Source: Talinum fruticosum (Eukaryota; Streptophyta; Magnoliopsida; Caryophyllales; Talinaceae). From it: a DNA stretch of 64,000 nucleotides. The translations under genes were made by a program, and so were the position numbers. Below are positions 32,355 to 45,893 of this stretch, piece after piece (the first letter of the stretch is position 1; the number at the start of each line of letters is the position of its first letter). The notes below the pieces were generated by a model, which saw only the letters and a program-made list of their open reading frames with translations, searched no databases and had not been told where the DNA came from. The stretch covers positions 2,356,001-2,420,000 of the forward strand of contig JAITYX010000076.1 in assembly GCA_021018815.1 (NCBI GenBank), given 5' to 3'.

Positions 32355-35335
32355 TTTTCCCCCAAAAAGAAAAGGGAAAGAAAGGGGGAGAAATGGGTTT
32401 GAGCAGAGAGATTGGTCAGTGGGTTTCTTCCATTGAGGAGAGAGAAAGAGAGAGGGGTGGTGATCGGATTTGGGTCGTCTTCATAGAGGTTTGCCCCTTT
32501 TTGTTTAATAATGATATTGATTTGCTCTGCCTCTTCTCTGTTTTATTTTTTAACAGAGGAGATAGAAAGGGAGAGAGAGGGACAGAAAGAGAAAACAGGG
32601 GAAGGGGCAAAGAGTGGATGAGTATGTGGGGTGAGTGGGTTCTATTCTTTTCTGGGGAATTTTTTTTTTTGTTTTTTTTAATTTTATTGACGCCCATTTT
32701 TTTTGAAGATATTTAGTTCTTTGTCAATTCTCATTTCCTTCTAAGGATCTCCCTTTTCTTTAACTTCCCTTGAAAATTGAAAATGAGGGGGAAAATCCTT
32801 GAAAAGCATGCTTTGTGAAGTACAAGGAAATGGTGAGGAAAAAAATTTTAGTCAGTTATTTACAGTTATATAAAAATACTCTCTACGTTTTATAATATTT
32901 ATTATTTTTAAATTATTATAAGAAAACATAAAAATCATCATAAAATTGATGTTAAAAATTAAGTTTTCTGAAAATTTCATTGAAACGAAGAAAGTTAATG
33001 AAAAAAGAACAAAAATCAAAAAGAATAAAATTGGCGATTAGTAGTCATATATATATATTATTAGAATTGTAAAAGTGACACAGATTACGACATGGATGGA
33101 ATATACTCGCTATAAATTTTTAAGATATATAAAAATTAAAAGTAATTCATTTATGAGTGTGAGAGTGTTGTTGCAAATTTTTATAAGTTATCATGTTGAC
33201 TCGTTTATAAACCTTTTTATTTTATAAGGACAAATATGTCACTAGTTTTTATTGTGTATGACTTAGCAATTTAAAAAACCTATTTTGTAAAATCTTGTAA
33301 TATTATATAGCAGATGACATCATATGAAAAAAACATATATTTTATATACAAATATAATAATTTTTGACAAACAATCTTTTTATTTTATCAAGGGATGAGT
33401 GGTACACATTAAGATTTTTTAAAACTTATTTAATAAAATTTACCCTAATTTATATAAAAAAATAATTGGAAACCTAAAAAGTGACCCATCTAATTTTTAA
33501 CAATAAACCTTCGTAAAAGAGTTGGTCATATGTATAGTAACCATAACATTAGCCAAAGTCTATGTATTTCTTTTGAGGGTAAATCTAATATTGAAAAACA
33601 ATGGAAGATTTTTTCGTACATAGTTCCAAACTTTTAATATAACACATAAATTTCACTATATACTTGAGAAAAACTTATAAGTGAGTTTATCCTGTATTAA
33701 TTTATTATAAATAATAAAAAATAATTTTAAAAAAAAGAAGATTCGTGACTATATTACAACTATTACTCGTATTAAAGTACGGATAATTTTTTCCAATAGA
33801 ACTTATATCAATACTCATTGAATTAAATTGTCTTAAAAATCGGATAATTAATTTGTAAAACAAAAATAGAGGAAACTTATATGAAAGCATAAAAATTTAA
33901 AAAAACGAAAAGAAAGGGAAAAAATGAAAATAAAAACGGTGAGATTGCCAAAGTAGATGGTAGTCCTTGAACTAAAGGCTCACAAAAGATGCCTTTTTTT
34001 TTTCCCTCTATCTCTCTCTAGTCTCCCATCCCATGACCACATGAATAATAATGAATATACGACTACGTATTGAGAGATAAGTCACATTTTTGAATTTTAT
34101 AGTAGTACGTAAGACGTATTTAATTTCATTTCATGCAAATGGACCCACTTGAAAGCATCATAGTATCATACTTTTCACCCTCCAAGGCTTCCTCAGTGAA
34201 TGAAAAAGCATGAACGCAACCTTAGCCACTGGCACTTACCACCGGTAGATTTTTTTCTTCCTAAAAACAGGTCCGGTGATGTCTGTAAAAGACTTATCCT
34301 TATTAATTATTAAATAAATAGAAATAATTCTCTATAATTGTAGGAGGATTATAATTTTACGTTATGTTCAATTGAATAAATTCAAATCTCAATCATTTGA
34401 TAGATAGACTATAAGATTACAATGCTCCTTCAATTGCAAATGATCTTATCCTCAAAAAATTAATAAAGTGAAAATCAAAATAATTAATATCATATAATAT
34501 TTTCATTAAGACCTCATGGGTGTTTAACAAATGATTCTTAAATAGCTATAAAAAAAAAACTTAATAAAAGCTAATTTGAGTCATTTTTATAGTTGATTAT
34601 TTTGAAAAAAAATATATATCTCATTTTATTAATCTATCCGAGCTACATCAATCATTCCTAACTTCATATGTTTCATTAATCTAATTGATTATTAGTATTA
34701 TAAATTAGGAGATATTGTTCGAATTTCTTCATTATCATAATGTGTATTTCCCTTCATGCAAAAAAAAAAAAAAATTATTTCCAAGCTTTTCCCCCATATA
34801 ATTATTTACTTATGTTTTGCTTCCTAGATGAACGTCAACTAATATCAGTCATTGATACATTCTATCCTACATTGATATGTTGAATCTATTAATATAAAAT
34901 AGATGTAATATATTACTTCTTTTTAAATTTTGTCCGTTTATAAGTATTTTTATTATTTATTTATGCCTTTAATTTTGTCTTTATTAATCGAGTTAAGCTA
35001 AGTGCTCAACAGTAGCTACTCCCACGGTTTTAAGGAAACAGGGCATCACAGAAACTGAGAAAAAGATTATATAATGGACCACAACCTTTTGCAGATAAAC
35101 GCACTTGAATAAGAGTAAAAAACCAGCAGTCATAAACAATTGAAGACCTGGGAAAGAAGTAACCCATTGTGGGATCAATTTTAATGGAAAATCTCTTCAC
35201 CCAGATGGACAATAATCAGTTTGAAACTAGGACCTAGCTAGCTCTAGCAGTTCAATTACATGGCATGGTTGAGTCAAGATAGAAACCCGGCCCTTCTTGA
35301 GCTGAGCATGAGGTGAGGATATAGTACTTTGAACG
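32355..35335. other. Intergenic DNA between the REF6-like and APE1L-like genes
   Basis: The first few hundred bases hold the REF6 promoter and 5'UTR side, with purine-rich GAGA runs near 32430-32610. The rest is very AT-rich, with a Stowaway-like element at about 32879-33103 and no recognisable gene. Confidence 0.5.
32879..33103. mobile_element. Stowaway-like MITE, diverged
   Basis: The left end reads TACTCTCTACGTTTTATAAT, and the complement of the right end reads TATTCCATCCATGTCGTAAT. Both are variants of the Stowaway terminus (consensus CTCCCTCCG plus a TA target). The element is about 225 bp and AT-rich inside. Confidence 0.5.
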
Positions 35336-38300
35336 TCAATTTGAAGGTTCATTCTTCATTACTTCAGGGGAGCTTGGTGCGAGCTCCAGGGAAACCGGAC
35401 AATGATCGCTTCCATAGAAACCTGGAAACACAGCAAAAAGTCAGGTGAGGCAAAGGGCGCTATTTATGTTCATGTTTGCAGCAGGCATGAATAATGCAAC
35501 TTCCCTTCTTTTTCTTGGGCCGTCAGTACACCAGTAAGAATAAGATGAGTTCGGGGTCCAAAGTTCGGAGAAAGGGAACCATATGACCACTTCTAAACTT
35601 TAACTACCATGGAGGAATTCAAGTTCTAGATGGACAACTTTAAACAGACACTATTCAGCTTTCCTTACTTTCCCTCATAACAAGTTCCGATTCCCTCTTC
35701 CTTTTCCGCAAATTTCTTTGTTTACTTCCATATAACATTGTTAACTATGTTACATAAAATCTCTGGCCCCTCTGTCCTTAGATAACGTCTTCACATGTTG
35801 CTCATACTAGACCAGACGTGTATAGCAGGTATATATCCCAGTGTCGGACTAGCATATGCTCTGAAACTTTTTGGTCTTAAATGTTCATATCTATGGGTGA
35901 GACTCAGGTACCTCACATGAAATGAAGAGTCTAGGTAATATAGTTTCTTGATATCAACTTTCATACATCGAAGTTCTCTCAAAATACTCGCATTTCTAGT
36001 CACGTTATTAAGTGTCTACAATGTAGAAGCCACTCATTCATTTGATGCCACAGAAGCCAAATACGACGCACCTTCTAACTCAATGCCATGTCCATGAATC
36101 TTGCAGGATACTATTCGGTCCTTGAGCTTTTCTGATACTAGAAAGTAATCTATTCTCATCCTTTTACCTCGATACCTGCACATATTAGAGCACGACCAGT
36201 TATGTAAAAATCAGAGTACTACGCAACACTTAAACAGTAGTCTCTAAAATCAGTTGAAGTCCGACTTCAAAAAGTCATACTTTCCAATCGGGTTTCCAGA
36301 CCATGAGAAGCCAGATTCCATGTCCTTCTCCTTGTGTAAGTGTCGATAAGCATCTATTAGTTTTCCGCTAAAGCATAACAAAGGAAAGTTAGAAATTTCG
36401 ATCAAAATCTGAAGAACTTAAATACATATCCTCACAAACCTAATGGGCTAGACATAACACTGCCTCTAAACTATGTCATGATTTGACAGGTCATGGAAAG
36501 AGGAAAAATTGGGGGGGAGTAGTAGACAGCTTATGCCTTTTTAAATCCATTTGCATCCTGATGGTAAAAGTAAGACAGCACTAATTTGAGCCCCTGCACC
36601 CTGCCTAAGCAAGACCCTAGGCTATTGGTTTGGCTTGGAGCCAATAAAAGCATAAGAGGATAGCCATTGGGAAGTCACCAACTTTGCAGCAAATCTTTCA
36701 CAACTGACAATATTGGCAGACAAACTAATTGGCTGTGATTTATGAATAATGACAACCAATTATCAAATTAATCTGAAACTTAAAAAATCAATAGCAAATC
36801 TACACCTTTTGACTCTCCCCGAGACCTAAGAGAAGGAATCAAGGAATGGTTCACAGCCAATGTCATAAATACCATACTGGACCGTATGTCAGTCACTTGT
36901 TGGAACAGGATGTCTAGTATCGTTGCTGGATTTATCGTACCTGATCTTAAAAATAGATTGTATACTTCAAATCCAGTTAACCTTCTTTTAATAGTTTTCT
37001 CACATAGAGAAAACAACCCATTTAATATCTCCATCATAAAGGCCCAAATTGAAACCTACTACAATTCCTATTGTTCCTTTCTCACATTAATAGGCAAAAA
37101 AAACTTGTACTTTTATCATTTACCAAAGCACCACTTGCGCCCACTAATCAGTAAATTCTACGGAGGCCCCATTATCTCTCATCCTCCCCACTCATCTCTC
37201 TCATCTTCTCCTCCTCTCTTTCCCCTTCCTGATCTTTTTATCTCCTCATTTCTCCCCCCTTCACCTCATCAAATTTTGTAACTAGTGCCTGTTCCTTGTG
37301 CAGGTCTGAATATTTCTTCGGGTCTCATCCACACATTTATTGTTTGGATATACAGAACATACCATCATGGAGAAAGTGTAAGGTCGAATGCACGAATACC
37401 TACCCCATTGACATCCAACTCGAACAAATTTCATTCAGTCCCAACCAGGGTAGGGTGAGAAGGGGGAGGGGTTTCAAATATGCAAAACCTTCCCCTAGCA
37501 ATAAAATCACAGAAAGGTAGTTTCGGACTTCCTTTTGGACCCCAGGTTTGAAAGGTATTGACATCTCCCCCACATTCCAAATTGGAAAGTACAAATTCAT
37601 CAATACAAATACAAACAAATAGCTTACTCTCTCAACATGGCACCAAAACGTTTCCTTTCGGATATTGTAAACCCAGGTTGCCCACAGTCCTGCCGGCAAG
37701 CAATATGACATCTGGGGGTTAGGAGTTTAAAATACAGCAGCTGCATTTAGAAAAGAAATAGATAGAGACTATCGGAAAAGACACTAGTTTCATACAAGCA
37801 TCCAAAAACATTTGCACAATTGTGGGTGTACAGTTTACCTCTTGATTTGGAGGAATATAGCCATTCATTTTTGCTGCAGCAAAGAATTCTGGGTGACTTA
37901 CATCAACGTCTTCATGGCTGCAGAAATTCAAGGGTTTGGTAAGTCCAAATTAACTACAATTTTCTAAAATAATAACAAATTTGAATTCAGGAACATCAAG
38001 GAAAACAAAATCTGGCTGAAAACAAAGTTAATAGCAAACTTCTGAAAACAACTGTCAGGTCCTAACCCTATTCTTAGCTCCGGGTGAAGTGATGTCTAAT
38101 GTTGTAGCCATCAATAAAACGTTGACACATTGAAATTGGGGAAACCAAACATGATGAAACCAAACAAACAATGCTCAAATCCTTTATTCCTTGAGTGCTT
38201 ATCTTCTGTCCAAATACTCAGATGCTCGTTATTGTAAAAGTTGAAGAGTCAACAAGCAGATTATACACGTGGAAAGTGCTAGTATGTAAAAATTCCAACA

Positions 38301-41300
38301 TAGAATCAGTTGGCTGAGCATACACAAACATAAACAGGATTAGTCAGCAGCTACCTCACATTCAAATCACCGCACCAGATAAGCGGCTTATCAGATAACT
38401 GCAAGACAAAGTCCAGCATCTTCTTATCCCATTTTCTTCTCCTTATGAATGAGGATTCCTCCTCTTTCCACCCATTGTTAGGAACATATGTATTTAGGAA
38501 ACGGAATGTCTCAAATTCGGCCAATATAATGCGGCCATCAGGCTCATGCTTCTTCTCTACAGGATACAAGGAAGTCAAAAATCAAATTTTCTGTGTTATA
38601 GATTTTGTACCACCATTCCCTGCATAATACATCCGATCCATTGTGCAAGATTATATGAGGTATTGAGGACTTAAAGCCTCAAATGTTCTACGACCAAAAA
38701 TTCATAAAGAAAATGAATGATCTAGCTAGTGTTTGTGGGAGAGTTGTTGAATACTGAGAGACAGAAAAACAAAATAACAATCCCTTTTTGTACATATAGT
38801 TCATGCTTAATTCTAATCACGTCTTTGGTAGAAGCACCACAGTTGCAGGAAAGAGTAAAGAAGGTACATCAATGGCACCCGTTCTTCACCTCTTCCTCAC
38901 AAGGACACAAAGGGCACTTTTCCTTAATTTTTCAAATCTACAACAAGATTGGCGAAACTGGTGACCTTTAAATGCTGGAAGTATATAGGAAATGGATAAG
39001 ACGTTCAAGAGTGGTTATCATTTTTATACACATACTCATCATCGAACTACTTTGCATATAATTTATACGTTAATACATCATAATTGAGAAAAATGATCTG
39101 ATAAAACATGCAGAATATTTTTGGAGCAGAAGTAGATGGCCAGTTACCCAAGTGCAAGGTCACATAACTAAAACTATGTGAATAATCAAGTATAAACCAA
39201 ACGGGAAGACGGGGCCAGGGGAATCCAGTGCATGAGAGAAAACCTGAAGGGTCCAGAGAAAAGGAAACCTTCTTTGGATTGAAGCATTTCTTTACAAGCA
39301 AAGCAGTCCCAGCATACTTAGCATCTGAAAGAGACCACCACACACGATAATCTCCAAATGGAGGATTTGAAAGGGCCCGCATCAAGATCTGGACGATTTG
39401 TAATGAGAACACATTCACAATATCAAAACAAGAACCATTTCCAGTGCATGAAACACATCATTTGAATGAATTGAACTTATACTGTTAACTTCCAGACCAG
39501 TTTTGTAGCACCAAACTGCATCACCCTCTGTTCAGTCCCTCCCCTTCTTTTTTGGGAGGGTGCGAACTCTTAGAGAGGTTTCAAATACCACAATTAATAA
39601 CCCGAAATTGAAATATCAGCAAATTGGTGTCGAATTGATTTAATTTCCAGAGCTACTACTATGCACCCCAAATGAATGTTGTGCAATGAGTGAGAAGTGC
39701 AAGAAGCTCATCAGAACCTTGCCAGAAAATTAGGTGCTTATCTACTCCCTGCCTCCGCCTCCCCTCCCCCACCACAGAAAAAAAGAAATTAGAAAAAAGC
39801 TGCTCATTCTCATTCTTTGCTCCCTTCATATAGCTACTGTGAGATATACTCGAAAGCGAATTGCCGCCTTAAGTCATTTTCGATAAGAGCTGATGCAAAA
39901 TGTTCCTCATTATAGGCGAAAAATATGAATATTCACAAGCAAAAAGAACCCAGTCCCCCGCCCTCGCCAAAAAGGAGAGGGGGCGGAGAAGAATAACTCT
40001 AGTATCCCCTCAAAAGAGTAAGAAGAGAAAAGAAATCTAAATATGTTTCTTGGACTTCCTGCGACGGCATGGCTTCAGTAGATTTATAGGTCTCAAAACA
40101 GTAATTTTCTAAAGTTTTGCTTGTTTTTGGTCTAAAATTAAGAGTCAATTGTTTATGCCCAAAGTGTTGTGCTCCTATCAAAGGCAATTGAGATGACTAG
40201 GGTGTCCAATATAATAAAAAAATCTAACAATGAATTGTTTTCCAAGTGAAGGAAGTGAAGTACATGAATTGTGCAACAGAATTTGTCGGAAGTATGCAAA
40301 TGCAGTCACTTGGACAAGCTATCGCTTTATAGGGAGTGATGACTAAACCAAAATATACCTATTGTTATTACGGGTGGTACAAAGCAGCTTTTGAAGGAGA
40401 ATTTTACCTTCTTCTCTTCACGTGAAGCATTTGTATCATCTTTCAACTCTCCTTGGTTCTTAGGCGCACCCTTGGAACCAGCAGCAGGCATCCTGACTTC
40501 CTACCACAAAGGAGCTATTGGGTAACATTTCCTACATCAAAAAGTGCTTCTTGCGACCACTCACTTGAATATATAATATAGAAGTAACTAACAGCACAAT
40601 GAAATGAGGGGAAAAATAACCCCAATGATTTTATCAATTATCATGCCTCAGTGTATTATATGCCTATATAACTCAGTTTTGCAGGAAAACCCTAAGCTTT
40701 CAAGTTTCATTATCTACCTTTTTTTAATCTCATTCTCACTACAGACGTGGTGACCCCAAAACTAGGTGGTGAGGGATATGTAAACGCTTCTGATGACAAA
40801 TGTCCCACTAGAGATACAAGAAATAAAGTTCACAACTCAGCTTCAGCTACCACATCCTCACTCGTGCTTTCTTACTATGGAACTGGAGTTAAATAGATAG
40901 AAAAGCCTCTTATACTATCAGGTTGAAGGCAAAAATGTTTACGGTGACATTTCTACCACTGGAGATGCAAGAAAAAAAGGTCACTAGAACTGAGCCTCAG
41001 CTAACATATTTTCACTCCTGGACATCCTTTTTTACTATGGAACTTAAGTTGAATAAATAGAAAAGCCTCCCTAAATCACCAAATTGAAGGCAAAATGCGA
41101 TATTTCCGCTCCATCTAGAACATGTATCATCAAAATTACAACAATAAGTATGACTTAACTATGCTGCATAGTTGACTGAATCACGTCACAAACATTCACT
41201 TAGCTAAGAAGGCCTTGTACCATTTAGTTGTAGAAACTGTAAGGAGCTTTAAGATAGTTGTAAAGTTATATATAAAAAGTTATAAGGAGCTGTGGCTCTA

Positions 41301-42042
41301 AACTAAAACTAAATAGAACAGGGCAGAAGAGATATCAGTGAAAATATTTATAATGCACAAAGTATCAAACAGAGAAGTTAATGAGATCATGAAAAATCAG
41401 ACATAATGTCGCACATAACTTTTTGTTGGACCAAAATACAAATCATGAAAATCTTACTCACATAAAAACACGTCAAAACAATCCAGAAAAGTCAAATTCC
41501 ACCAAAACCCTAGAAAACTAAAAAAACTAAGTCTAAAACCCTGAAGTAAATTTATAACTTGAGCAAAATCATCAAACGTAGATACAATGCTGTAAATGTT
41601 GCCATTTAACTACTCAGAAACAGACAATGCAAAATAAATAACATCGTCAACACAAACAAAATCAAAATTTACCTCCGAAATTTAACCAACACATGCTAAA
41701 ATGCCCCTAACAACACAGACTGACAAACCCATGTACAATAGCCAAGATTTAGCAAATTTATCAACTGCCCACATGATGAAATGAAATTTAGAGTGAAATT
41801 TTAAGGGCTTTTACCTGTATAGCTATGATATCAGGATCAAGAGTGGCGATGAACTTAGAGAATTCAGGCCAGTTGTTTTTGGCACGAAGAAGGAAGCTAT
41901 TAGCGTTCCATGTCAAGAACTTCAAGGGCTCTTTCCTCTGCCCATCCCCAGTTTCCCTCTCCTCCTCGGCCTCCCCTTTGGTTGAGAGAGCAGGCTTCTT
42001 GGAAGAGCCATCCTTTTCAATTGGTTTGAAAAATCGCTTCAT
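35336..42042 (-). CDS. APE1L: DNA-(apurinic/apyrimidinic site) endonuclease, APE1L-type
   Basis: Nine exons: 42042-41815, 40500-40408, 39388-39244, 38556-38355, 37917-37839, 37689-37628, 36367-36281, 36175-36072 and 35421-35336. They total 1086 nt, or 361 residues, with every phase consistent and no frameshift. This is an exonuclease III/APE1 endonuclease fold. Catalytic residues are visible in WNANSFL (Asn), IQEVRMP (metal Glu), NTYVPNNG (Tyr), GDLNVSHE (Asp and Asn), RIDYF (Asp) and GSDHCPV (Asp and His). The N-terminal MKRFFKPIEK and the acidic or Lys-rich lead-in are typical of plant APE1L. It lacks the SAP domain of ARP and the GRF zinc finger of APE2. The role is cleaving AP sites and 3' blocked ends in base-excision repair; the Arabidopsis enzyme acts with DEMETER/ROS1-type demethylation. 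Its first intron carries a MITE. Confidence 0.97.
41214..41332. mobile_element. Small MITE with terminal inverted repeats in APE1L intron 1
   Basis: The left end (GCCTTGTACCATTTAGTTGT) pairs with the complement of the right end (GCCCTGTTCTATTTAGTTTT), about 18 of 22 bases matching. The interior resembles 52928-53035. The family may be hAT-like or PIF-like; target-site duplications are not clear. Confidence 0.55.
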
Positions 42043-44230
42043 TGGTGGTCCGAACTCGAATAGAATTTACACAACGCTCTCTGCAACAAACGCTTTGTGA
42101 TGTACTTCAACTTAAAAAGGGAGAATTCTTTGAAATTTGAACTGCAAGATATTCGCTTAGGATGGCAATGGGCTCTAGACCCGGACCCAGATTCTGCGGG
42201 TCTGATGGGTCCACGGGTCTTAAATGAGTCCAATTGCTCAATTTAGTACAAAGAATCCGAGACCTTGACCTGGAAGCCGGTTACTCAATTCAGTACAAGT
42301 TTACTGTCAAATTGGATCAGAAAGAGCTAATGCAAGATTATGATTGGGAGAAGGTGGTTAGTGCAAAGGGAAAACGCAAAGATTATACCAATTAAGCAAG
42401 AGAGACTTGCCACGAAGCAATCAATATTGATTAGACAAGTATTTTGTTAATTCGTTTCGCACACTAAGTTTAAATTTAGGTCCTAAATAGTATGTAGTTA
42501 TCGGGATGACGTATGACCCAAGTAAATCCATTACTAAGCGCTATTCACAACTAGTAACAACTTCTTTTGAATTGCTCCAAGTGCCATATAGACAAGAAAG
42601 TTGCTCCCTTTTATTGCATATTATCAATGGTAGTAACTTATGAGAGTTGCTCCCTTTAAATTACTTCATATTAATTTATATTATAAATGAACCCCACATA
42701 ATATTTTTTAAAAATATAATTGTTACTCTCTCTCTTCCTTTTTCCCTCTCTCTGTCCTCCTTTTTTTTTTCCTCTTGGCCATTTGCTCTATAGAGCATAT
42801 CCATGGACAAACTTCCTTGGGGTCGCCTCACCTTAGCCCCACCCCTTTTTTTTCTCTTTCCTCCACATGTTAGCAACTAGAGATAGCCTAAGAACTTCCC
42901 TCCATCTTTTTCCCCACCGTTCCAAGAACACTCATGCCATGAAGGACTTGAAAATCACTCATGAAAAGGCTTCAAAATACCGACATTAATGTAGAAATTC
43001 AAGCACGCAAGCGGGGATGGCAAAGACTCGGCAGGAGGCAGGGGCAAATTGGTTCGCCGGAGGAGTCGGACGGTGATAGTTGGAGAGGAAGATGGAGAGC
43101 GACACAACCAGTCGGAGATGAAGAGGAAGAGGAAAATGGACAGAACAAGAGAGGGGCTGGAGAGAGGAGGAGCCGTAAAGAGCAACTCCGAGCGTAAAAG
43201 TGGCCTGGAGAGAGGAAGGAGAGCGAAAGGAGAGCAGCGAGTGCCGTGTGTACGTGGGGTGGGGGGACTACTCGAATGAGGGAGAGAGAAAGAGAGACAG
43301 ACAGACTCTTTAGATTTCACAATTTTTATAATCTGCCTTGTTATTTTTTAAAATAAATTTTTTGGTCTTAATCGAGTCTCGAGTCGAATCGAATCTTAAT
43401 TTCTTAATTTTTGAGACCCAACCCAAGCCAGTTATACTCAGATCCATCGGATCTAAATTAAATAGATTTAGATCCGATTATATGGGTCGAGTCCGACAGA
43501 TTTGGATCGGATATCTTGTCATCCCTATATTCACTCTATTAGTTCATTTCTTTTTCTTTTTTTTTTTACTGAAATTAGTTTATTTCTCTATTTAACGATT
43601 TTTTTAATAAACATTCTACATACATTAACAAAAATTAATACAAGATTTATACAGTAAAAATAGGAGTATCTTGATTAAAAGTTTAAAATTGACTTATTAC
43701 AATTAAGAAAAAATTTATTATGGATCAATATGCATTGCAGGGCACGTCATCTTGATGGTGACAATGAACATTTATTTGGTACAGTGATGAATATTTGTCA
43801 GATTTGGCTATGAAAGTTTCCCTTAGATTAAATTTTATTAAATATAGTGATGAACGTTTATAAAAATATAACAATGAACATTTTGGAAATCTTTGATACT
43901 TTAACACTCGGGCTTTGCTCGCCAACAACGTTTTAGGTAACTTTTACCGCTTTGACTAGTTAAAACACTATTTGTTACAATTTTAATTGTTCAATAAGTA
44001 AGCGTTAATATCAATAAGTAGCGTTTGAACCAGCGTTTATCAACCATTAAAGGCGCTAACGTTTGAGCATTATTGAGTAGCGTTTCCAATTTGGCTTCTA
44101 ATGATACCCTTGTGCTCTTATTTCTTCAACCAAGCATTATCAACATAATTATTTTTTAATCATTGATTGCATCAACAAATCCGCAATTGATAAAAGCACT
44201 TTATCAAGTGACGAAAATTTAAAGCGATTG

Positions 44231-44294
<64 letters not shown>
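44231..44294. repeat. (TA)n microsatellite
   Basis: An uninterrupted run of about 32 TA units. It is probably highly variable between individuals. Confidence 0.97.
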
Positions 44295-44298
<4 letters not shown>

Positions 44299-44299
44299 C

Positions 44300-44870
44300 A
44301 CTTACTGCTCAGTGTTACTATTCATGAAGCCATTCATTATGCTTGTCCTACATAATTGCACATCATGGAAGACAATTCCATGATTGCACGTCATGGAGGA
44401 CATTTCCAATTCAACATTTATCCATGTGGTATTACTATTCATTCATGAATGATTCAACTACTATTCACTCAAGGACATTACTGTTCAAGCTTTCCATCGA
44501 TCTGTTCAAGATAAGATGATTCGTGTACCATTATTCATACTTTTTATCCAATCAAGATCGATTCAATAATTCAACATTGTCGGAAGATATTATCAAGATA
44601 ATGATTCCATTCTTATCAAGACTTCTCAACCGACCAAGTGTTCCTTTGTAATTCAATAATGTATTCTATAAATAGGCATCCCTTAGTTCATTAGAGGGCA
44701 TCGCTTACCCTCACTTACAATCATAAGCACTTGCCTACACATTCCTTTGTAATCAACCCCACTACTTTTCCAATCTCTCTCCGAGAGCTTTATCCAATCT
44801 TCCGTACAGTGTTTAATTTTATTAATTAAAGTAAGTTTTGATTCATCATCTTCTTCATTTCAATTACAAT
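44300..44870 (+). other. LTR-like or promoter-like block
   Basis: A strong TATA element (TCTATAAATAGGC near 44670) is followed by a pyrimidine-rich leader-like stretch, as in plant LTR or pararetrovirus-type promoters. No matching second repeat, primer-binding site or coding region was found nearby. It could be a solo LTR or an old promoter fragment. Confidence 0.3.
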
Positions 44871-44931
44871 CGATTACATTGAGTGTCTAAATTTCATTTG
44901 TAATTGAACATAGAATTTATACCATGAATCA

Positions 44932-44958
44932 ATCTCTCTCTCTATATATATAGAGAGA
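44932..44958. repeat. Perfect CT/TA/GA palindrome
   Basis: A CTCTCTCT run, a central TATATATA and a GAGAGAG run form a hairpin-capable inverted repeat with no loop sequence of its own. Confidence 0.8.
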
Positions 44959-44985
44959 GTCTAAATTGAGTGCCATTGAAGAAAC

Positions 44986-44986
<1 letters not shown>

Positions 44987-45034
<48 letters not shown>
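44987..45034. repeat. (TAA)n microsatellite
   Basis: About 16 uninterrupted AAT/TAA units. An open frame crosses it and reads a run of isoleucines, which is an artefact of the repeat. Confidence 0.97.
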
Positions 45035-45680
45035 TGACGATATTGCTATTAATATTGAGAATAATAATAACAACAACAATCAAAAAAAAGATGTGTTCTT
45101 TTTCATCATTAAATGTTTTTCACCTAATGTAACCTCTAATATAAGCGAACACATATTCTTCAAACAATTAGTTAAATAAATATCTCGCTAACAATTAAAC
45201 GAAAATAACTATTAAGTAACTAAACAATTATCCACTAGTCAAATAACTATCAGTTACATAAATAATTAATTTTGTTGAACAGAGCCTTAATGTATGGTTT
45301 TTCAAGTTTGAGGATATAAACTACATTCTGAATTATTTCTATTCAATGTTTACTAATCATAATGATGAAAATTTTAAATTATTCTTATATTTTTAAAATT
45401 TAGTGCTTAACTTATTGATTATTATTATATTCCTAACAAAATACTAGTGCTAATTTTTATGCAATAGTTGAGGAACATTGTTCATATTATTAGTGAAATT
45501 TATAAGTCATAGTAGTTACATACATTTATTTAGTTTACTTGCAATAACGAAAAAAAGCCCCTTTAAAAAATATAAAAGACAAAAAAAAATGCACACCATC
45601 AAAATCAATTTCATGTGCATGCGTTGGGCCCATAATATAAAAATTTTCACAAGGTATAGGAATATATAAGCAGAATAAGG

Positions 45681-45893
45681 TAGCCGAGAGGTGAGTAGTT
45701 TGACCCTATTCTCGGGCTTCCCATCCAGGGTTCAATTTTGGGTGAGTACAAATTTTTCAATTTGAGAAATTTGTGTCTATGTGGTATAATTAATGATTGA
45801 CATCCCCCTCTTTCAGCCCGATAAGCTCTTTAGACTTCACCTAAGATAAAGAGCCCAAACGGATGGGTCTACTTACCATTAAAAAAAAAGTGA
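45681..45893 (+). mobile_element. tRNA-derived SINE with target-site duplication
   Basis: The element begins with tRNA-like sequence containing an A-box-like TAGCCGAGAGGTGAGTAG, followed by a B-box-like GGGTTCAATTT near 45729. It ends in a nine-base A tail (about 45881-45889). The flanks AATAAGGTAG at 45674-45683 and 45894-45903 form a ten-base target-site duplication. The length is about 210 bp. Structure is complete; family name not assigned. Confidence 0.75.

Noticed and set aside
42955..43320. Open frames of 76-121 codons on both strands
   Set aside because: Caused by purine/pyrimidine low-complexity sequence; no protein-like pattern.
44970..45179. Poly-isoleucine frame
   Set aside because: Translation of the TAA microsatellite.
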